Shown here: positions 29,941-41,426 of the stretch, one piece after another
Position numbering within the stretch: the first letter of the stretch is position 1
Layout of the letters: every line of letters starts with the position of its first letter
Assembly: GCF_018613325.1 (NCBI RefSeq)
Contig: NZ_JAGGQJ010000004.1
Span: 124,001-188,000 of the forward strand
DNA length: 64,000 nucleotides
From: Bacillus sp. ISL-34
GTDB taxonomy: Bacteria; Bacillota; Bacilli; Bacillales; DSM-1321
Direction of reading: 5' to 3'
Program-made: the position numbers and the translations under genes
The notes under the pieces: model-generated
Databases searched by the model: none
What the model saw: the letters and a program-made list of their open reading frames with translations, nothing else
What the model was told of the DNA's origin: nothing

Positions 29941-30873
29941 ATGCATGAGCTATTTTTATTCCTATTATTCATTGCGATTTTTTTGGCAGGTATGTCAGTT
30001 TTACGAATCGGACTGTTCAATATGTCCGGTGCAGCATTAAAAACTTTTCTCTCGAAGGTTACGGATAAGCCATGGAAAGGCTTCATGGCCGGAACCATCT
30101 TTACGGGGATCCTGCAGAGCAGCTCGGCGGTCATGGTCATGACGGTCGGCCTCGTTTCCGCAGGAAGCTTAACGTTCCCGCAAACTATCGGGATTATTCT
30201 TGGAACGAATGTCGGATCTACCTTTACAGCAGAGTTCATGGCCTTCTCCTTGGATCGTTGGATCATTCCCGGTGTCGTAAGCGGCGCTTTCCTTTGCTTC
30301 ATGCCAAAAGCATTACCGAGAAGCTTAGGGATGTCCCTGATCGGAATCTCGGCCATCTTCGCGGCAATGAGTGGTTTTAAAACGCTTTCGACTCCGATTG
30401 CATCCTATCCATCCATACAAACGCTCATCCATTACATAGAGGACCATATGAGTTATGCCCTATTAGCCGGGATATTATTGACGGCACTCATTCACTCAAG
30501 TTCGGCAACCATCGGGATAGCCATGAGCTTTTTGATGAACGGGGAGTTATCCGTCCCCTCCGCAATCATCATCATGCTCGGATCGAATATAGGCACTTGC
30601 ATCACCGGATACATGGCTAGCATCGGTTCTGGTAGACAAGCTGCCTTCACAGCTTATGCACATATTTGGCTAAACGTCATCGGGGTTGCCGCATTCCTGC
30701 CTTTTGTGGACATCCTGGAAAGCGCTGCCGCCTTTTTCACCGAAAACAAGGGGACACAGCTCGCCCATGCCAGTGTCATTTTCAATATCTTGACTTCTTT
30801 GGCCGTCTTGCCATTCGCACGGCAATTCTCCAACCTCATTCTTTTGGTGCATCGGCCACACTTAAAAAAATAA
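29941..30873 (+). CDS. yqeW: Na/Pi cotransporter family protein YqeW
   Basis: This 310-residue membrane protein has two inverted Na_Pi_cotrans repeats, each with the QSSS/HSSS phosphate-Na motif: GILQSSSAVMVMTVGLVSAG (about 55-75) and ALIHSSSATIGIAMSFLMNG (about 182-201). Around eight helices are present. It lacks the C-terminal PhoU-like domain of longer relatives, as in B. subtilis YqeW. ATG at 29941 is preferred over GTG at 29932 because AAGAGGTGA lies 6 nt before it. It stands alone on the plus strand between rpsU and deoC. Phosphate as substrate is inferred from the family. Confidence 0.9.
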   Translation: MHELFLFLLFIAIFLAGMSVLRIGLFNMSGAALKTFLSKVTDKPWKGFMAGTIFTGILQSSSAVMVMTVGLVSAGSLTFPQTIGIILGTNVGSTFTAEFMAFSLDRWIIPGVVSGAFLCFMPKALPRSLGMSLIGISAIFAAMSGFKTLSTPIASYPSIQTLIHYIEDHMSYALLAGILLTALIHSSSATIGIAMSFLMNGELSVPSAIIIMLGSNIGTCITGYMASIGSGRQAAFTAYAHIWLNVIGVAAFLPFVDILESAAAFFTENKGTQLAHASVIFNILTSLAVLPFARQFSNLILLVHRPHLKK

Positions 30874-30884
30874 GGAGCTGTCCA

Positions 30885-30910
30885 AAAGTCATTAAAGACT
30901 TTCTTTTTGG
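30885..30910 (+). terminator. Small hairpin after yqeW
   Basis: AAAGTC and GACTTT pair around ATTAAA, followed by CTTTTT; probably the first of two tandem terminators. Confidence 0.55.
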
Positions 30911-30931
30911 AATTATCATCCGTTTTAATAA

Positions 30932-30973
30932 AAAACAGGCGGAGAAAAATATTTATTTTTCTCCGCCTGTTTT
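30932..30973. terminator. Bidirectional terminator between yqeW and deoC
   Basis: An 18-bp perfect stem (arms 30932-30949 and 30956-30973) encloses a 6-nt loop and has A-rich and T-rich ends. Confidence 0.9.
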
Positions 30974-31007
30974 ATTTTAAGGACCTGTTATACGGTTCCT
31001 TACAAAA

Positions 31008-31679
31008 TCAATAATCGGAATCAGCCGTTAAGCCCTTTACGATGGAGACACCAGCACTCGCTCCAATTCTTGTTGCACCAGCTTCAATCACTTTCTGGGC
31101 ATCGCTCGTGTTGCGGACTCCGCCTGAAGCTTTGACACCGATATCCGGGCCAACCGTTTTTCTCATAAGCGTGATATCTTCAACAGTCGCTCCGCCAGTC
31201 GAAAAACCAGTTGATGTTTTCACATAATCCGTTCCGGCTTTTACGGCCAATTCACATGCACGGACTTTTTCTTCATCAGTCAATAAAGAAGTTTCAATGA
31301 TCACTTTTGACAGAGCCTTACCAGTGGATGCCGCTACAACAGCACGAATATCCCGCTCTACCAACTCATCATCTCTGTCCTTCAATGCGCCGATATTAAT
31401 CACCATATCGACTTCGTGAGCGCCATTGGAGATGGCATCTTTCGTTTCAAAAGCTTTGGTTTCCGGTGTGGTTGCACCTAGAGGGAACCCGATAACCGTA
31501 CAAACTTTCACATCTGAACCTTCCAAAAGTTCGCTTGCATATTTCACCCAAGTCGGGTTCACGCATACGGAAGCAAAGTTATACTCTCTCGCTTCTTCGC
31601 ATAATACCTTTATTTGCTCTTTGGTTGCATCTGCTTTTAATAACGTGTGGTCAATTAAACCTGCTACATTTTGTGACAT
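31008..31679 (-). CDS. deoC: Deoxyribose-phosphate aldolase
   Basis: It cleaves 2-deoxyribose 5-phosphate to glyceraldehyde 3-phosphate and acetaldehyde in deoxynucleoside catabolism. The 223-residue TIM barrel has the Schiff-base lysine in [14 protein letters not shown] and the second conserved lysine in [18 protein letters not shown] near the N-terminus is typical. GAGGAGG precedes the ATG. It is single-gene here, without the nupC/pdp partners found beside deoC in B. subtilis. Confidence 0.96.
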   Translation of the reverse strand: MSQNVAGLIDHTLLKADATKEQIKVLCEEAREYNFASVCVNPTWVKYASELLEGSDVKVCTVIGFPLGATTPETKAFETKDAISNGAHEVDMVINIGALKDRDDELVERDIRAVVAASTGKALSKVIIETSLLTDEEKVRACELAVKAGTDYVKTSTGFSTGGATVEDITLMRKTVGPDIGVKASGGVRNTSDAQKVIEAGATRIGASAGVSIVKGLTADSDY

Positions 31680-31728
31680 TAATAAATCCTCCTCAAAAAC
31701 AATCTATACCTAGTTGTACGTACCTCTC

Positions 31729-31757
31729 ATGATACCATAGTTTATTTACTTTGACGA
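31729..31757 (-). promoter_or_regulatory. Possible sigma-A promoter of deoC
   Basis: An extended -10 (TGGTATCAT; hexamer at 31729-31734) has TCGTCA 17 bp upstream (31752-31757), about 50 bp before the deoC start. Confidence 0.5.
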
Positions 31758-31807
31758 TATATATAGTCTTTACCCGAAAGTGCCAAGAAAACACATTTAA
31801 AGAGGAT

Positions 31808-31837
31808 AAAAAAAAGACAGCGATTAACCGCTGTCTT
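31808..31837 (-). terminator. Terminator of rsmE-mtaB
   Basis: AAGACAGCG pairs with CGCTGTCTT around a 6-nt loop and is followed on the minus strand by a run of T. It starts at the mtaB stop codon. Confidence 0.85.
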
Positions 31838-33173
31838 AGATATTGGATGCTTGTTGCAACTGAAAATCCTTAATGACCGTCACGAACTGACCTTCACTAA
31901 ATGGATAGCCAGACTTCGTAATCTTAACTTTGACGATTTCACCGACCATTTCTTCCGAAGCCGGGAAGACGACTTTCATGTAATTATCGGAGTAGCCCTC
32001 ATAAAGGCCATTTTCCAACTTCGTTTCAGGAATGACTTCCAGAACTTCCCCCTCGAATTGGGAGGCATACTCTTTTGCCAGCTGATCCGACAACGTGATA
32101 AGGCGATGGACGCGTTCATTTTTGACATCTTCATCCACTTGATCTTCCATTCGGGCAGCCGGCGTCCCTGTCCGTTTTGAATAAGGGAAAACATGAAGTT
32201 CTGAGAATTTATATTTTTCGATAAAGTTATATGTCTCCATGAATTCTTCTTCGGTTTCACCTGGGAAACCTACGATGACATCAGAGGTGACAGCAAGACC
32301 CGGAAGCGCAATTTTCAACTTTTCGATTCGATCACCGAAGAAATCCATTGTATATTTACGTCTCATCCGTTTTAGCACTGTATCGGAACCCGATTGGATT
32401 GGTATATGCAAATGACGTACCACTTTTTTCGAATTCGTCAGCACTTCAATGATTTCATCTGTAATTTGGCTGGCTTCAATGGATGAAATGCGGATACGCT
32501 TCAGTCCATCGACTTTTTCCAAGTCCCGCAGCAGCATCGCCAAATTATAGTCTTTCAAATCGTCTCCGTAGCCGCCAGTATGAATTCCGGTGAGGACTAG
32601 CTCTTTATAGCCTGCCTCGACAAGCTGTTCAGCTTGGTGAACGACTTCTTTTGGATCGCGGGAACGCATCAAGCCACGGGCCCAAGGGATGATGCAGAAA
32701 GTGCAGAAATTATTGCAACCTTCCTGAATCTTAAGGGAAGCTCGTGTACGGTCTGTAAAAGCAGGTACATCCAACTCTTCGTAGACACGGTTTTTCATGA
32801 TATTTCCTACGGCATTGATTGGCTCACGTTCAACCTTGAATTGCTCGATGTAATCAAGGAGTTTAACCCTGTCCTGTGTTCCTACAACAATATCCACACC
32901 TGGTATTGCCATGATTTCTGCCGGCGACGTCTGTGCGTAACATCCCGTTACCGCTATGACGGCATTCGGATTTTTACGAATGGCACGACGGATGACCTGA
33001 CGGCTTTTCTTATCGCCAGTGTTTGTCACCGTGCATGTGTTGATGACATATACATCAGATGTATTTTCAAACTCAACACGATCATATCCCCCAGTTTTGA
33101 ATAATTGCCAAATAGCCTCTGTTTCATAATGATTCACTTTACAGCCTAATGTATGGAAAGCGACCGTTGCCAT
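31836..33173 (-). CDS. mtaB: tRNA t6A37 methylthiotransferase MtaB
   Basis: This radical SAM enzyme converts t6A to ms2t6A at position 37 of tRNAs decoding ANN codons. The 445 residues have the N-terminal UPF0004 cluster cysteines C11, C47 and C78, the radical SAM cluster C153-x3-C157-x2-C160 (CNNFCTFC) and a C-terminal TRAM domain (about 375-440). The ATG follows AGGTGATG, which overlaps the rsmE stop. It forms an rRNA/tRNA modification pair with rsmE. Confidence 0.95.
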   Translation of the reverse strand: MATVAFHTLGCKVNHYETEAIWQLFKTGGYDRVEFENTSDVYVINTCTVTNTGDKKSRQVIRRAIRKNPNAVIAVTGCYAQTSPAEIMAIPGVDIVVGTQDRVKLLDYIEQFKVEREPINAVGNIMKNRVYEELDVPAFTDRTRASLKIQEGCNNFCTFCIIPWARGLMRSRDPKEVVHQAEQLVEAGYKELVLTGIHTGGYGDDLKDYNLAMLLRDLEKVDGLKRIRISSIEASQITDEIIEVLTNSKKVVRHLHIPIQSGSDTVLKRMRRKYTMDFFGDRIEKLKIALPGLAVTSDVIVGFPGETEEEFMETYNFIEKYKFSELHVFPYSKRTGTPAARMEDQVDEDVKNERVHRLITLSDQLAKEYASQFEGEVLEVIPETKLENGLYEGYSDNYMKVVFPASEEMVGEIVKVKITKSGYPFSEGQFVTVIKDFQLQQASNI

Positions 33174-33179
33174 TTTTCA

Positions 33180-33932
33180 TCACCTCAAAAGTTCTACATG
33201 ATAAGAAACAGCGGAAAGTGCATATAAAGGTGCTGTTTCAGTTCTTAATATTCTTGGTCCAAGACCGCAAGCCATAAAACCGGCATCAGTCAGCTTTTCA
33301 ATTTCCTTATCTGCTAAACCACCTTCAGGCCCAAAAACGAATAGGATGGATTGCCCAGCAGTGATATCTTTCAAGACAGTAGCGAGTACAGAAGTTTCCC
33401 CCCGTTTTGCCTCTTCTTCAAAAGCGATTAATTTATGATCGAAACCGGAAGCATAACCAGCTAGCTGATCTGCCGTCATCGGTTCCTTGATGGCAGGGAT
33501 AACCGTGCGGTGAGATTGCTCAGCCGCCTCTTTTGAAATCTTCTGGAGCCTCTCCAATTTCTTACCTACCTTTTTGTGGTCCCATTTTACCACCGAACGA
33601 GCAGCAATAAAAGGGATAAATTCAACGGCACCCAGTTCAGTACCCTTTTGAACGATATATTCCAACTTATCCCCTTTAGGCAGACCGCTCGCTATCACAA
33701 CCCTTACAGGAAGTTCCTTTTCTTCATTCTTCCATTCCGTAACGGTCCCTATAACAGCATCATCAGTAATTTCCGAAATTTCTGCGATAGCTGTCATACC
33801 ATTACCTTTCACCGTGATGATCCGCTCCCCTGGTCCCATTCTCATCACCCTGGCGATATGGTGAAAATCATCGCCTGATATCGTCACCGTGTTTCCATTG
33901 ATGTCCACTTCGTTAAGAAAATACCGTTGCAC
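33180..33932 (-). CDS. rsmE: 16S rRNA (uracil-1498-N3)-methyltransferase
   Basis: This is a SPOUT-fold methyltransferase making m3U1498 in 16S rRNA. The 250 residues have an N-terminal PUA-like domain (QRYFLNEVD, DDFHHIARVMRMGPGE) and a C-terminal trefoil-knot region with FVFGPEGGLADKEIEKL and LGPRILRTETAPLYALSAV. It starts with GTG; GTAGGTGG lies just upstream. A terminator after prmA separates it from the dnaK-side transcript, so it may have its own promoter, which I could not define. Confidence 0.95.
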   Translation of the reverse strand: MQRYFLNEVDINGNTVTISGDDFHHIARVMRMGPGERIITVKGNGMTAIAEISEITDDAVIGTVTEWKNEEKELPVRVVIASGLPKGDKLEYIVQKGTELGAVEFIPFIAARSVVKWDHKKVGKKLERLQKISKEAAEQSHRTVIPAIKEPMTADQLAGYASGFDHKLIAFEEEAKRGETSVLATVLKDITAGQSILFVFGPEGGLADKEIEKLTDAGFMACGLGPRILRTETAPLYALSAVSYHVELLR

Positions 33933-34018
33933 ACTGCCACCTACTTCGTCTAGTCTAAAAAACTCACAGGCTAACAGTCAGGAATCCAGAATGCAAGCCA
34001 TGCAAAGATTCAAGCTAA

Positions 34019-34066
34019 AAAAAGGTACTCTGACTATCAAAATACCCGATAATCAGAGTAACTTTT
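34019..34066 (-). terminator. Terminator after prmA
   Basis: A 13-bp stem with one mismatch (TACTCTGA.TATC with its complement) around a loop of about 9 nt is followed on the minus strand by CCTTTTTTT. Confidence 0.8.
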
Positions 34067-34070
34067 TCAA

Positions 34071-35012
34071 TTAATCATTTCTTTTCGCGATTATTGCCAC
34101 CCAATCTTCCATCAAGATCGTTTCCTCAACGGTGAAACCAGATGCTATAATCGCATCCTTCACATCTTGTTTCTTAGTTTGAATGATTCCGGAAGCGATG
34201 AAATATCCGCCAGGTTTAACGACTTTCGCTACATCATCCGTAAAACGCATGATCACTTCGGCAAGAATATTAGCCACGACGATATCCGCTTGTTCATTAA
34301 CACCATCCAGCAAATTGCCTTGTGAAACGGACACTTTATCCTGCACGTTATTGATTTCCACGTTTTGTATGGCTGACTGTACTGCCACTTCATCCAAATC
34401 AAGGGACTGGATTCGTTTAGCGTCCAATAAAGCAGCTGCAATGCTCAGAACACCAGAACCCGTTCCTACATCAACGACTAAATCCCCAGGCCGTACCGTA
34501 CGCTCCAGCGCTTGGATGCACATGACCGTCGTCGGGTGTGTACCTGTTCCGAAAGCCATGCCTGGATCAAGTTCAATGATCAATTCGTCACTGCTTACTG
34601 GAGTGTAGTCTTCCCATGTCGGCACGATGGTAAAACGTTCGGATATCTTGACGGGGTTATAATATTTCTTCCAAGCCGTCGCCCACTCCTCCTCATTCAC
34701 TTCACTAATTGAAACAACATTTTTCCCAAGGTCTATATCAAAAAGAAGGAGATTATTGATCGATTCCTTAATAGCATCAACGGTATCGTTAAGGAAGCTG
34801 TTAACGGGCAGATAAGCCTTAATGACTACACCTTCATCCGGATAATCATCTGGGTTTAAGTGGTAGATTTCGCCAAAAACATTTTCACGTTCCTTGACTA
34901 ATTCTAGAGGATCCTCAATGACAACACCACTCGCACCTGCCTCATGAAGAATATTCGAAACAGGTTCAACCGCTTCATTCGTTGTTTGGATTGCAAATTC
35001 AGACCACTTCAT
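34071..35012 (-). CDS. prmA: Ribosomal protein L11 methyltransferase
   Basis: PrmA trimethylates several positions of ribosomal protein L11. The 313 residues contain an N-terminal substrate-recognition domain (about 1-100) and a class I SAM domain with [19 protein letters not shown] (about 177-195) and VVANILAE (the NxxA/PPY-type motif). It lies 36 bp after dnaJ with GGGAG upstream of the ATG and closes the heat-shock operon before a terminator. Confidence 0.95.
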   Translation of the reverse strand: MKWSEFAIQTTNEAVEPVSNILHEAGASGVVIEDPLELVKERENVFGEIYHLNPDDYPDEGVVIKAYLPVNSFLNDTVDAIKESINNLLLFDIDLGKNVVSISEVNEEEWATAWKKYYNPVKISERFTIVPTWEDYTPVSSDELIIELDPGMAFGTGTHPTTVMCIQALERTVRPGDLVVDVGTGSGVLSIAAALLDAKRIQSLDLDEVAVQSAIQNVEINNVQDKVSVSQGNLLDGVNEQADIVVANILAEVIMRFTDDVAKVVKPGGYFIASGIIQTKKQDVKDAIIASGFTVEETILMEDWVAIIAKRND

Positions 35013-35048
35013 AATCTACCAACTCCCAATTTGTTCTTTTACTTTTAT

Positions 35049-36164
35049 TCACCTATCTTTAAAAGCACGCTTTACTTTTGAGAAAAAACCATCTTCTTGT
35101 TCATCTACACCTTGTCCGCTGATATCACTGAACTCACGAAGCAGGTCCTTTTGTTTTTCCGTCAATTTCTTAGGGGTGACCACTAATACGACCACATGCT
35201 GATCTCCTTGGCCATATCCTCTTACATTCGGAACCCCTTTTCCTTTTAAACGGAAACGAGTGCTTGTTTGTGTACCTGCAGGAATTTTCAGCTTCACTTT
35301 TCCATGCAGCGTCGGAACTTCTATTTCATCACCCAATGCTGCCTGGGCAAAAGTAACCGGCATTTCACAATAAATATCATCGCCATCCCGCTCAAAGAAT
35401 TCATGGCTGCGCACATGGAAGACTACATACAGGTCTCCTGCCGGACCGCCATTGATACCTGGCTCTCCTTGACCGGTTACACGCAACTGCTGGCCATCAT
35501 CAATTCCTGCTGGCACCTTGACTTGGATCTTTTTGCGTTTTTGGACTTTTCCGTCGCCGCCGCATGTTGAACATTTATTAGGAATGATTTTTCCTGTACC
35601 TTGACAATGGTGACATGCTCTCCGGTTCACAATCCTTCCGAACGCTGTGTTTTGTTCAACATTCAATTGACCGGTTCCATGACAATGTGAACAGTTTTCC
35701 ACTTTTGTACCAGGTTTGGCACCGGATCCTTTACATGTATCACAATTCTCTTCACGCGGAATTTCGATCTCAGTATCTTTTCCGAATGCAGCCTCTTCAA
35801 ATGAAAGGGTCATCGTATACTGTAAATCCGCCCCTTGACGCGGTGCATTAGGATCTCTCCTGCGGCCGCCGCCGCCAAAGAAGCTACTGAAAATATCTTC
35901 AAAACCGCCGAAACCTCCAAAGTCCTGACCGCCAAAGCCCTGATTGGGATCTGTATGTCCGAATTGGTCATAATGCGCCTTTTTCTGTTCGTCACTCAAT
36001 ACTTCGTAAGCTTCCTTGATTTCCTTGAATTTATCCGCAGCATCGTCCGCTTTATTAATATCAGGGTGATATTGTTTGGAGAGCTTTCGATACGCTTTTT
36101 TGATTTCATCCTTCGAAGCACTTTTCGAAAGGCCTAACACCTCATAATAATCGCGTTTACTCAT
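35049..36164 (-). CDS. dnaJ: Chaperone DnaJ
   Basis: This DnaK co-chaperone stimulates ATP hydrolysis and delivers unfolded clients. The 371 residues have the J domain with HPD (33-35), a Gly/Phe-rich linker ([23 protein letters not shown]), four CxxCxGxG zinc repeats (about 145-210), and the two C-terminal beta domains. The start at 36164 gives the canonical [11 protein letters not shown]. The reading frame stays open upstream to 36299 but that extension lacks homology. A terminator and a new promoter separate dnaJ from dnaK. Confidence 0.97.
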   Translation of the reverse strand: MSKRDYYEVLGLSKSASKDEIKKAYRKLSKQYHPDINKADDAADKFKEIKEAYEVLSDEQKKAHYDQFGHTDPNQGFGGQDFGGFGGFEDIFSSFFGGGGRRRDPNAPRQGADLQYTMTLSFEEAAFGKDTEIEIPREENCDTCKGSGAKPGTKVENCSHCHGTGQLNVEQNTAFGRIVNRRACHHCQGTGKIIPNKCSTCGGDGKVQKRKKIQVKVPAGIDDGQQLRVTGQGEPGINGGPAGDLYVVFHVRSHEFFERDGDDIYCEMPVTFAQAALGDEIEVPTLHGKVKLKIPAGTQTSTRFRLKGKGVPNVRGYGQGDQHVVVLVVTPKKLTEKQKDLLREFSDISGQGVDEQEDGFFSKVKRAFKDR

Positions 36165-36204
36165 ATCTAAAATCCACTCCCGATTCGATTCACATAAAGG
36201 TAAT

Positions 36205-36232
36205 ATTATCACTGAACGAAGATAATAATCAA
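36205..36232 (-). promoter_or_regulatory. Probable sigma-A promoter of dnaJ
   Basis: TTGATT (36227-36232) and GATAAT (36205-36210, preceded by T) are separated by 16 bp, 41 bp before the dnaJ start. No CIRCE lies nearby. The rest of the 302-bp dnaK-dnaJ gap holds only the terminator. Confidence 0.55.
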
Positions 36233-36368
36233 CTAGAAAAGTACAAACGGTTTTAACACATTTTTGTAAATGGTAATGCCAGCCCCGATTTGCACACATT
36301 TTTCTCTAAAATCCCATGATTCCCCACCAGCGATTGTAACACTTCCCGACAATGATTCCATCCACTGT

Positions 36369-36411
36369 AAAAAAAGCCAAAGTCAAGATAACCTGACTTT
36401 GACTTTTTTAC
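36369..36411 (-). terminator. Terminator between dnaK and dnaJ
   Basis: CAAAGTCA pairs with TGACTTTG around an 8-nt loop, extended by G-C and A-T pairs, with a run of T on the minus strand. It could attenuate read-through from dnaK to dnaJ. Confidence 0.75.
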
Positions 36412-36466
36412 AATGGCAGGCAGAAATTAACTGCCCAATATATCAGTGTCCCAATTGGGCCACTTT

Positions 36467-38317
<1,851 letters not shown>

Positions 38318-38336
38318 TTATTTATATGTAAAATTC

Positions 38337-38933
38337 CTATTCGTTCACTTTTACCATTGCAGGTCGTATCACACGGTCTTTAAGAAGGTATCCTTTTTGG
38401 AATTCCTCGACGACGATGTTCGAACCGAAGTTTTCATCTTGAACTTGCATGACCGCTTGATGCAGACGCGGATCGAACTCTTCGCCAACCGAACTGATCG
38501 GTTCAATGCCTTCTTTAGCCAATGCATCAGTAATCGCTTTATAGACCATTTCCATGCCGGATAGCAAGGATTTCGTCTGTTCATTTTCCGCTTCGATTTT
38601 TGTAGCTCTTTCAAAATTATCAAGAGCCTCCACTAAATCACTAGCAATGCTTTGAACTCTATATTTTTGAGCCGCCTCCATATCAAGCTTGGCACGGCGT
38701 CTTGAATTATCAAAATCGGCCTGCAGACGAAGATAACGGTTATCCATTTCTTCGATTTTCGCCTCAAGTTCGGCAATCTTTTCATGAGCCAATTGAAGTT
38801 CATCCTTTTCAACCGGATTTTCCTCGTGGTTTTCTTCCGCTTGAATTTCTTCTTCAGCGAAAACTGATTCTGCAGCGCTTTCCCCGATTGTTTCATTTTC
38901 CAATGTTTGTTCTTCGTTTTTATTTTCTGTCAC
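38337..38933 (-). CDS. grpE: Nucleotide exchange factor GrpE
   Basis: It releases ADP from DnaK. The 198 residues start with a Glu-rich disordered region (about 1-50), then a long coiled coil ([26 protein letters not shown]) and the C-terminal beta wing with [14 protein letters not shown] and [10 protein letters not shown]. The start is GTG, 5 nt after GGGAGGTGAG. It lies between hrcA and dnaK. Confidence 0.97.
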   Translation of the reverse strand: MTENKNEEQTLENETIGESAAESVFAEEEIQAEENHEENPVEKDELQLAHEKIAELEAKIEEMDNRYLRLQADFDNSRRRAKLDMEAAQKYRVQSIASDLVEALDNFERATKIEAENEQTKSLLSGMEMVYKAITDALAKEGIEPISSVGEEFDPRLHQAVMQVQDENFGSNIVVEEFQKGYLLKDRVIRPAMVKVNE

Positions 38934-39032
38934 AATCTCACCTCCCTAAAAGGGTTATACAATTTATGCTAAAGTAATATGCCAGGCCGCGGAATATGCT
39001 CCTCCGCCACCTTAACAATATTACCTTTGCTA

Positions 39033-40061
39033 CTATTTTTGATACAGTTTTGTCATCAGGGCCGTTAAATCCTTCGAGAAAAACGAAAGCAAACTGATCA
39101 CTCTCGAATATTCCATTCTCGTTGGACCCAATATGGCCAATGTGCCAACTTGCTCCTGCCCGATTGAGTAGGTTGCCGTAATCAAACTGCAGTCATCGAG
39201 CACTGTGTTTTGATTTTCACGGCCGATCTTGACGTGGATGCCCGATGGATTTTGAGTGATCAAATCATAAAATCCCTGTTCCTGTTCAATCATCGATAAA
39301 AGCGTGCTTACTTTAGCAATATCATGGAACTCCGGCTGCCTCAGCATATTCGTTTTCCCGCCGAAAAATATCTTTTCGGGCTTTGTGTCCGTCAGGGTCT
39401 CCGCAAGGATAGAGACCATCGATCCATAGTTTTGAATGTGGCGGCTCAATAGAACTGCCACTTCCTTATAGATCTTATCCTTTAGATCAACTAGCGGAAC
39501 ATCGACCAAACGGGAATTCAATATGTTCACCATCTTTTCAATTTCGTTTATATCTAAAGAAGGCGGTAAGGAAATCATTCGATTTTCCACATGACCTGTA
39601 TCGGTAATGATGATGGCTATTGCCGTTTCAGGACTCAAAGGAATGATCTGGATTTTTTTCAGCTTATGCTCATTCACTTTTGGCCCCAGTACAATTGCCG
39701 TATAATTCGTCAGCTCCGAAAGTATTTTCGCTGACTTCTGAACGATCTTTTCCAATTCATAAATTCGTTCTACAAAAACGGATTTTAATATCTTCATTTC
39801 ATTCTTTTTCGGAGCTTGAGGAGAAAGTAAATGATCCACATAATATCTATACCCTTTTTCAGAAGGGATCCTACCGGAAGAGGTATGGGTTTTTTCTAAA
39901 AATCCCATTTCTTCAAGATCGGACATTTCGTTGCGAATTGTGGCAGAGCTGAACGTAATTTCATCTTTCTTCGACAAGCTTCGTGACCCGACTGGCTGGG
40001 CAGAATGGATGAAATCCTCGATTATCACTTGTAGAATCAATAATTGACGATCAGTTAGCAT
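39033..40061 (-). CDS. hrcA: Heat-inducible transcription repressor HrcA
   Basis: HrcA binds CIRCE operators and represses class I heat-shock genes; it needs GroEL for activity. The 342 residues have an N-terminal winged helix ([57 protein letters not shown]) and a GAF-like C-terminal domain. GAGGTGATC precedes the ATG. A perfect CIRCE lies 15 bp upstream, so the gene is autoregulated together with grpE and dnaK. Confidence 0.97.
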   Translation of the reverse strand: MLTDRQLLILQVIIEDFIHSAQPVGSRSLSKKDEITFSSATIRNEMSDLEEMGFLEKTHTSSGRIPSEKGYRYYVDHLLSPQAPKKNEMKILKSVFVERIYELEKIVQKSAKILSELTNYTAIVLGPKVNEHKLKKIQIIPLSPETAIAIIITDTGHVENRMISLPPSLDINEIEKMVNILNSRLVDVPLVDLKDKIYKEVAVLLSRHIQNYGSMVSILAETLTDTKPEKIFFGGKTNMLRQPEFHDIAKVSTLLSMIEQEQGFYDLITQNPSGIHVKIGRENQNTVLDDCSLITATYSIGQEQVGTLAILGPTRMEYSRVISLLSFFSKDLTALMTKLYQK

Positions 40062-40076
40062 GTATGATCACCTCTG

Positions 40077-40103
40077 TTAGCACTCTGTCTCATCGAGTGC
40101 TAA
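40077..40103. promoter_or_regulatory. CIRCE operator
   Basis: TTAGCACTC, nine bases, GAGTGCTAA: a perfect 9-9-9 match to the CIRCE consensus bound by HrcA. It lies between the predicted transcription start and the hrcA ribosome binding site. Confidence 0.97.
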
Positions 40104-40112
40104 TATACTAAT

Positions 40113-40141
40113 AAATTATCAAATGAAGCTTATGATGTCAA
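40113..40141 (-). promoter_or_regulatory. Promoter of the hrcA operon
   Basis: A perfect TTGACA (40136-40141) lies 17 bp from TAATTT (40113-40118). The -10 is weak but the predicted start puts CIRCE at about +3, its usual place. Confidence 0.6.
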
Positions 40142-40185
40142 CAATGAAAACCGCTAATTCATCGTTAAAATAACATAGATTTCCT

Positions 40186-41337
40186 TCAGTCGGAATCAAT
40201 AACGCCTAAAAATGATTGGAACACATCATTTCCGAGCAGTTTGCCCTGCTCAGTCAAGTGCACGAACCCGCCTTCGACCTTAAGCAGACCCTTTGCCGAT
40301 CCTTCTTCGAGCGGTTTCCTGAAAATCTCCGTCATTTCAACAAAAAATTTATTCTTGAAGATTTCCAATGAAACTCCTTCCGTTTTCCGGAGACCCAAAA
40401 ACATCTCCTCTTCCATCCGTTCATGAAGCGGTACCGGGTGTTCATCCAATACAGGCAGCTCGTTCGCAAGCAATGGCGTGATATATTTCTTCACAGGACC
40501 ATGATTGGCCACCCTTTTACCTCCAGTATAGCCATGTGCACCGGCACCAATCCCATAATACTCCACATTATCCCAATATGTCAGGTTGTGCCTGCTTTCA
40601 AACCCAGCTCGGGCAAAATTACTGATTTCATATTGATGCAGACCATGCTTCTCCATCTCTTCCATCAGCCTCTCATACATCGAAGCCTCGAGCTCCTGCG
40701 GCGGCAGGTTCAATTTACCCCTTCTCATCTGATTATAAAAAACCGTCTTCGGCTCAACGATCAATGAGTAGCTGGAATAGTGCGGCAACTGAAGGGCAAT
40801 CGCTTTATCCAGCGTATCCTTGAAATCTTCCATCGTTTGGCCCGGCAATCCATAAATCAAGTCGATGCTGATATTCGTAAAACCAACCTCTTGAGCCAAA
40901 TGAATCGTTTCATATACTTCTAGAGCCCGGTGAGTCCGGCCAATTCGTTTTAACAATTCATCATTGAAGCTTTGCACTCCAAAGCTAAGTCTATTGACCC
41001 CTGAATCAAAAAGTATCTCGAGTTTCTCCCTCGAAAGATCCCCTGGATTGGCTTCGAATGTATATTCTCCCTTTTTAGGATCAAAGGGCAGGGTTTCATT
41101 GATTGCTTCACATAAGAATGCAATCTGCTTTTCACCCAGAGAGGTCGGTGTCCCTCCACCGACGAAAACCGTATCCAAACCTGCAGTCGGGTATTTGGAA
41201 AGCTGCATCTCCATTTCCCTTTTCATCATCTGTAAATATTCGTCAACCGGCTGTCCCTGCAAAAATACTTTATTGAAATCACAATAGTGACAAATATGTT
41301 CACAAAATGGTATATGGAGGTAGGCGCTTTTGATCAT
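40186..41337 (-). CDS. hemW: HemW (radical SAM haem chaperone-like protein)
   Basis: This protein is related to oxygen-independent coproporphyrinogen III oxidase HemN but belongs to the HemW group, thought to deliver haem rather than oxidise coproporphyrinogen. The radical SAM cysteines are C12, C16 and C19 (CEHICHYC). The HemW-type HNLTYWDN motif is present. The 383 residues are the usual HemW length. ATG at 41337 was chosen over GTG at 41346 because AAGGTTGTGA lies 5 nt before it. It follows lepA, as in other Bacillus. Confidence 0.93.
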   Translation of the reverse strand: MIKSAYLHIPFCEHICHYCDFNKVFLQGQPVDEYLQMMKREMEMQLSKYPTAGLDTVFVGGGTPTSLGEKQIAFLCEAINETLPFDPKKGEYTFEANPGDLSREKLEILFDSGVNRLSFGVQSFNDELLKRIGRTHRALEVYETIHLAQEVGFTNISIDLIYGLPGQTMEDFKDTLDKAIALQLPHYSSYSLIVEPKTVFYNQMRRGKLNLPPQELEASMYERLMEEMEKHGLHQYEISNFARAGFESRHNLTYWDNVEYYGIGAGAHGYTGGKRVANHGPVKKYITPLLANELPVLDEHPVPLHERMEEEMFLGLRKTEGVSLEIFKNKFFVEMTEIFRKPLEEGSAKGLLKVEGGFVHLTEQGKLLGNDVFQSFLGVIDSD

Positions 41338-41369
41338 TGTGTTCACAACCTTTTATTCGAATGAGTCGA

Positions 41370-41414
41370 TAGAAAAAGAGGCTAGATCTCCTCTACCCTC
41401 TTTTTTCTATCTAT
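41370..41414 (-). terminator. Terminator of lepA
   Basis: A long interrupted stem (GATAGAAAAAGAGG with CCTC..CTCTTTTTTCTATC) sits between lepA and hemW. On the minus strand it ends in CCTCTTTTTCTATC. Read-through into hemW is possible. Confidence 0.65.
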
Positions 41415-41426
41415 CGTTTATTTTAT

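Noticed and set aside
36165..36299. In-frame upstream extension of dnaJ by 45 codons
   Set aside because: It runs through the probable promoter, has no DnaJ homology and the internal ATG has a good ribosome binding site and the canonical N-terminus.
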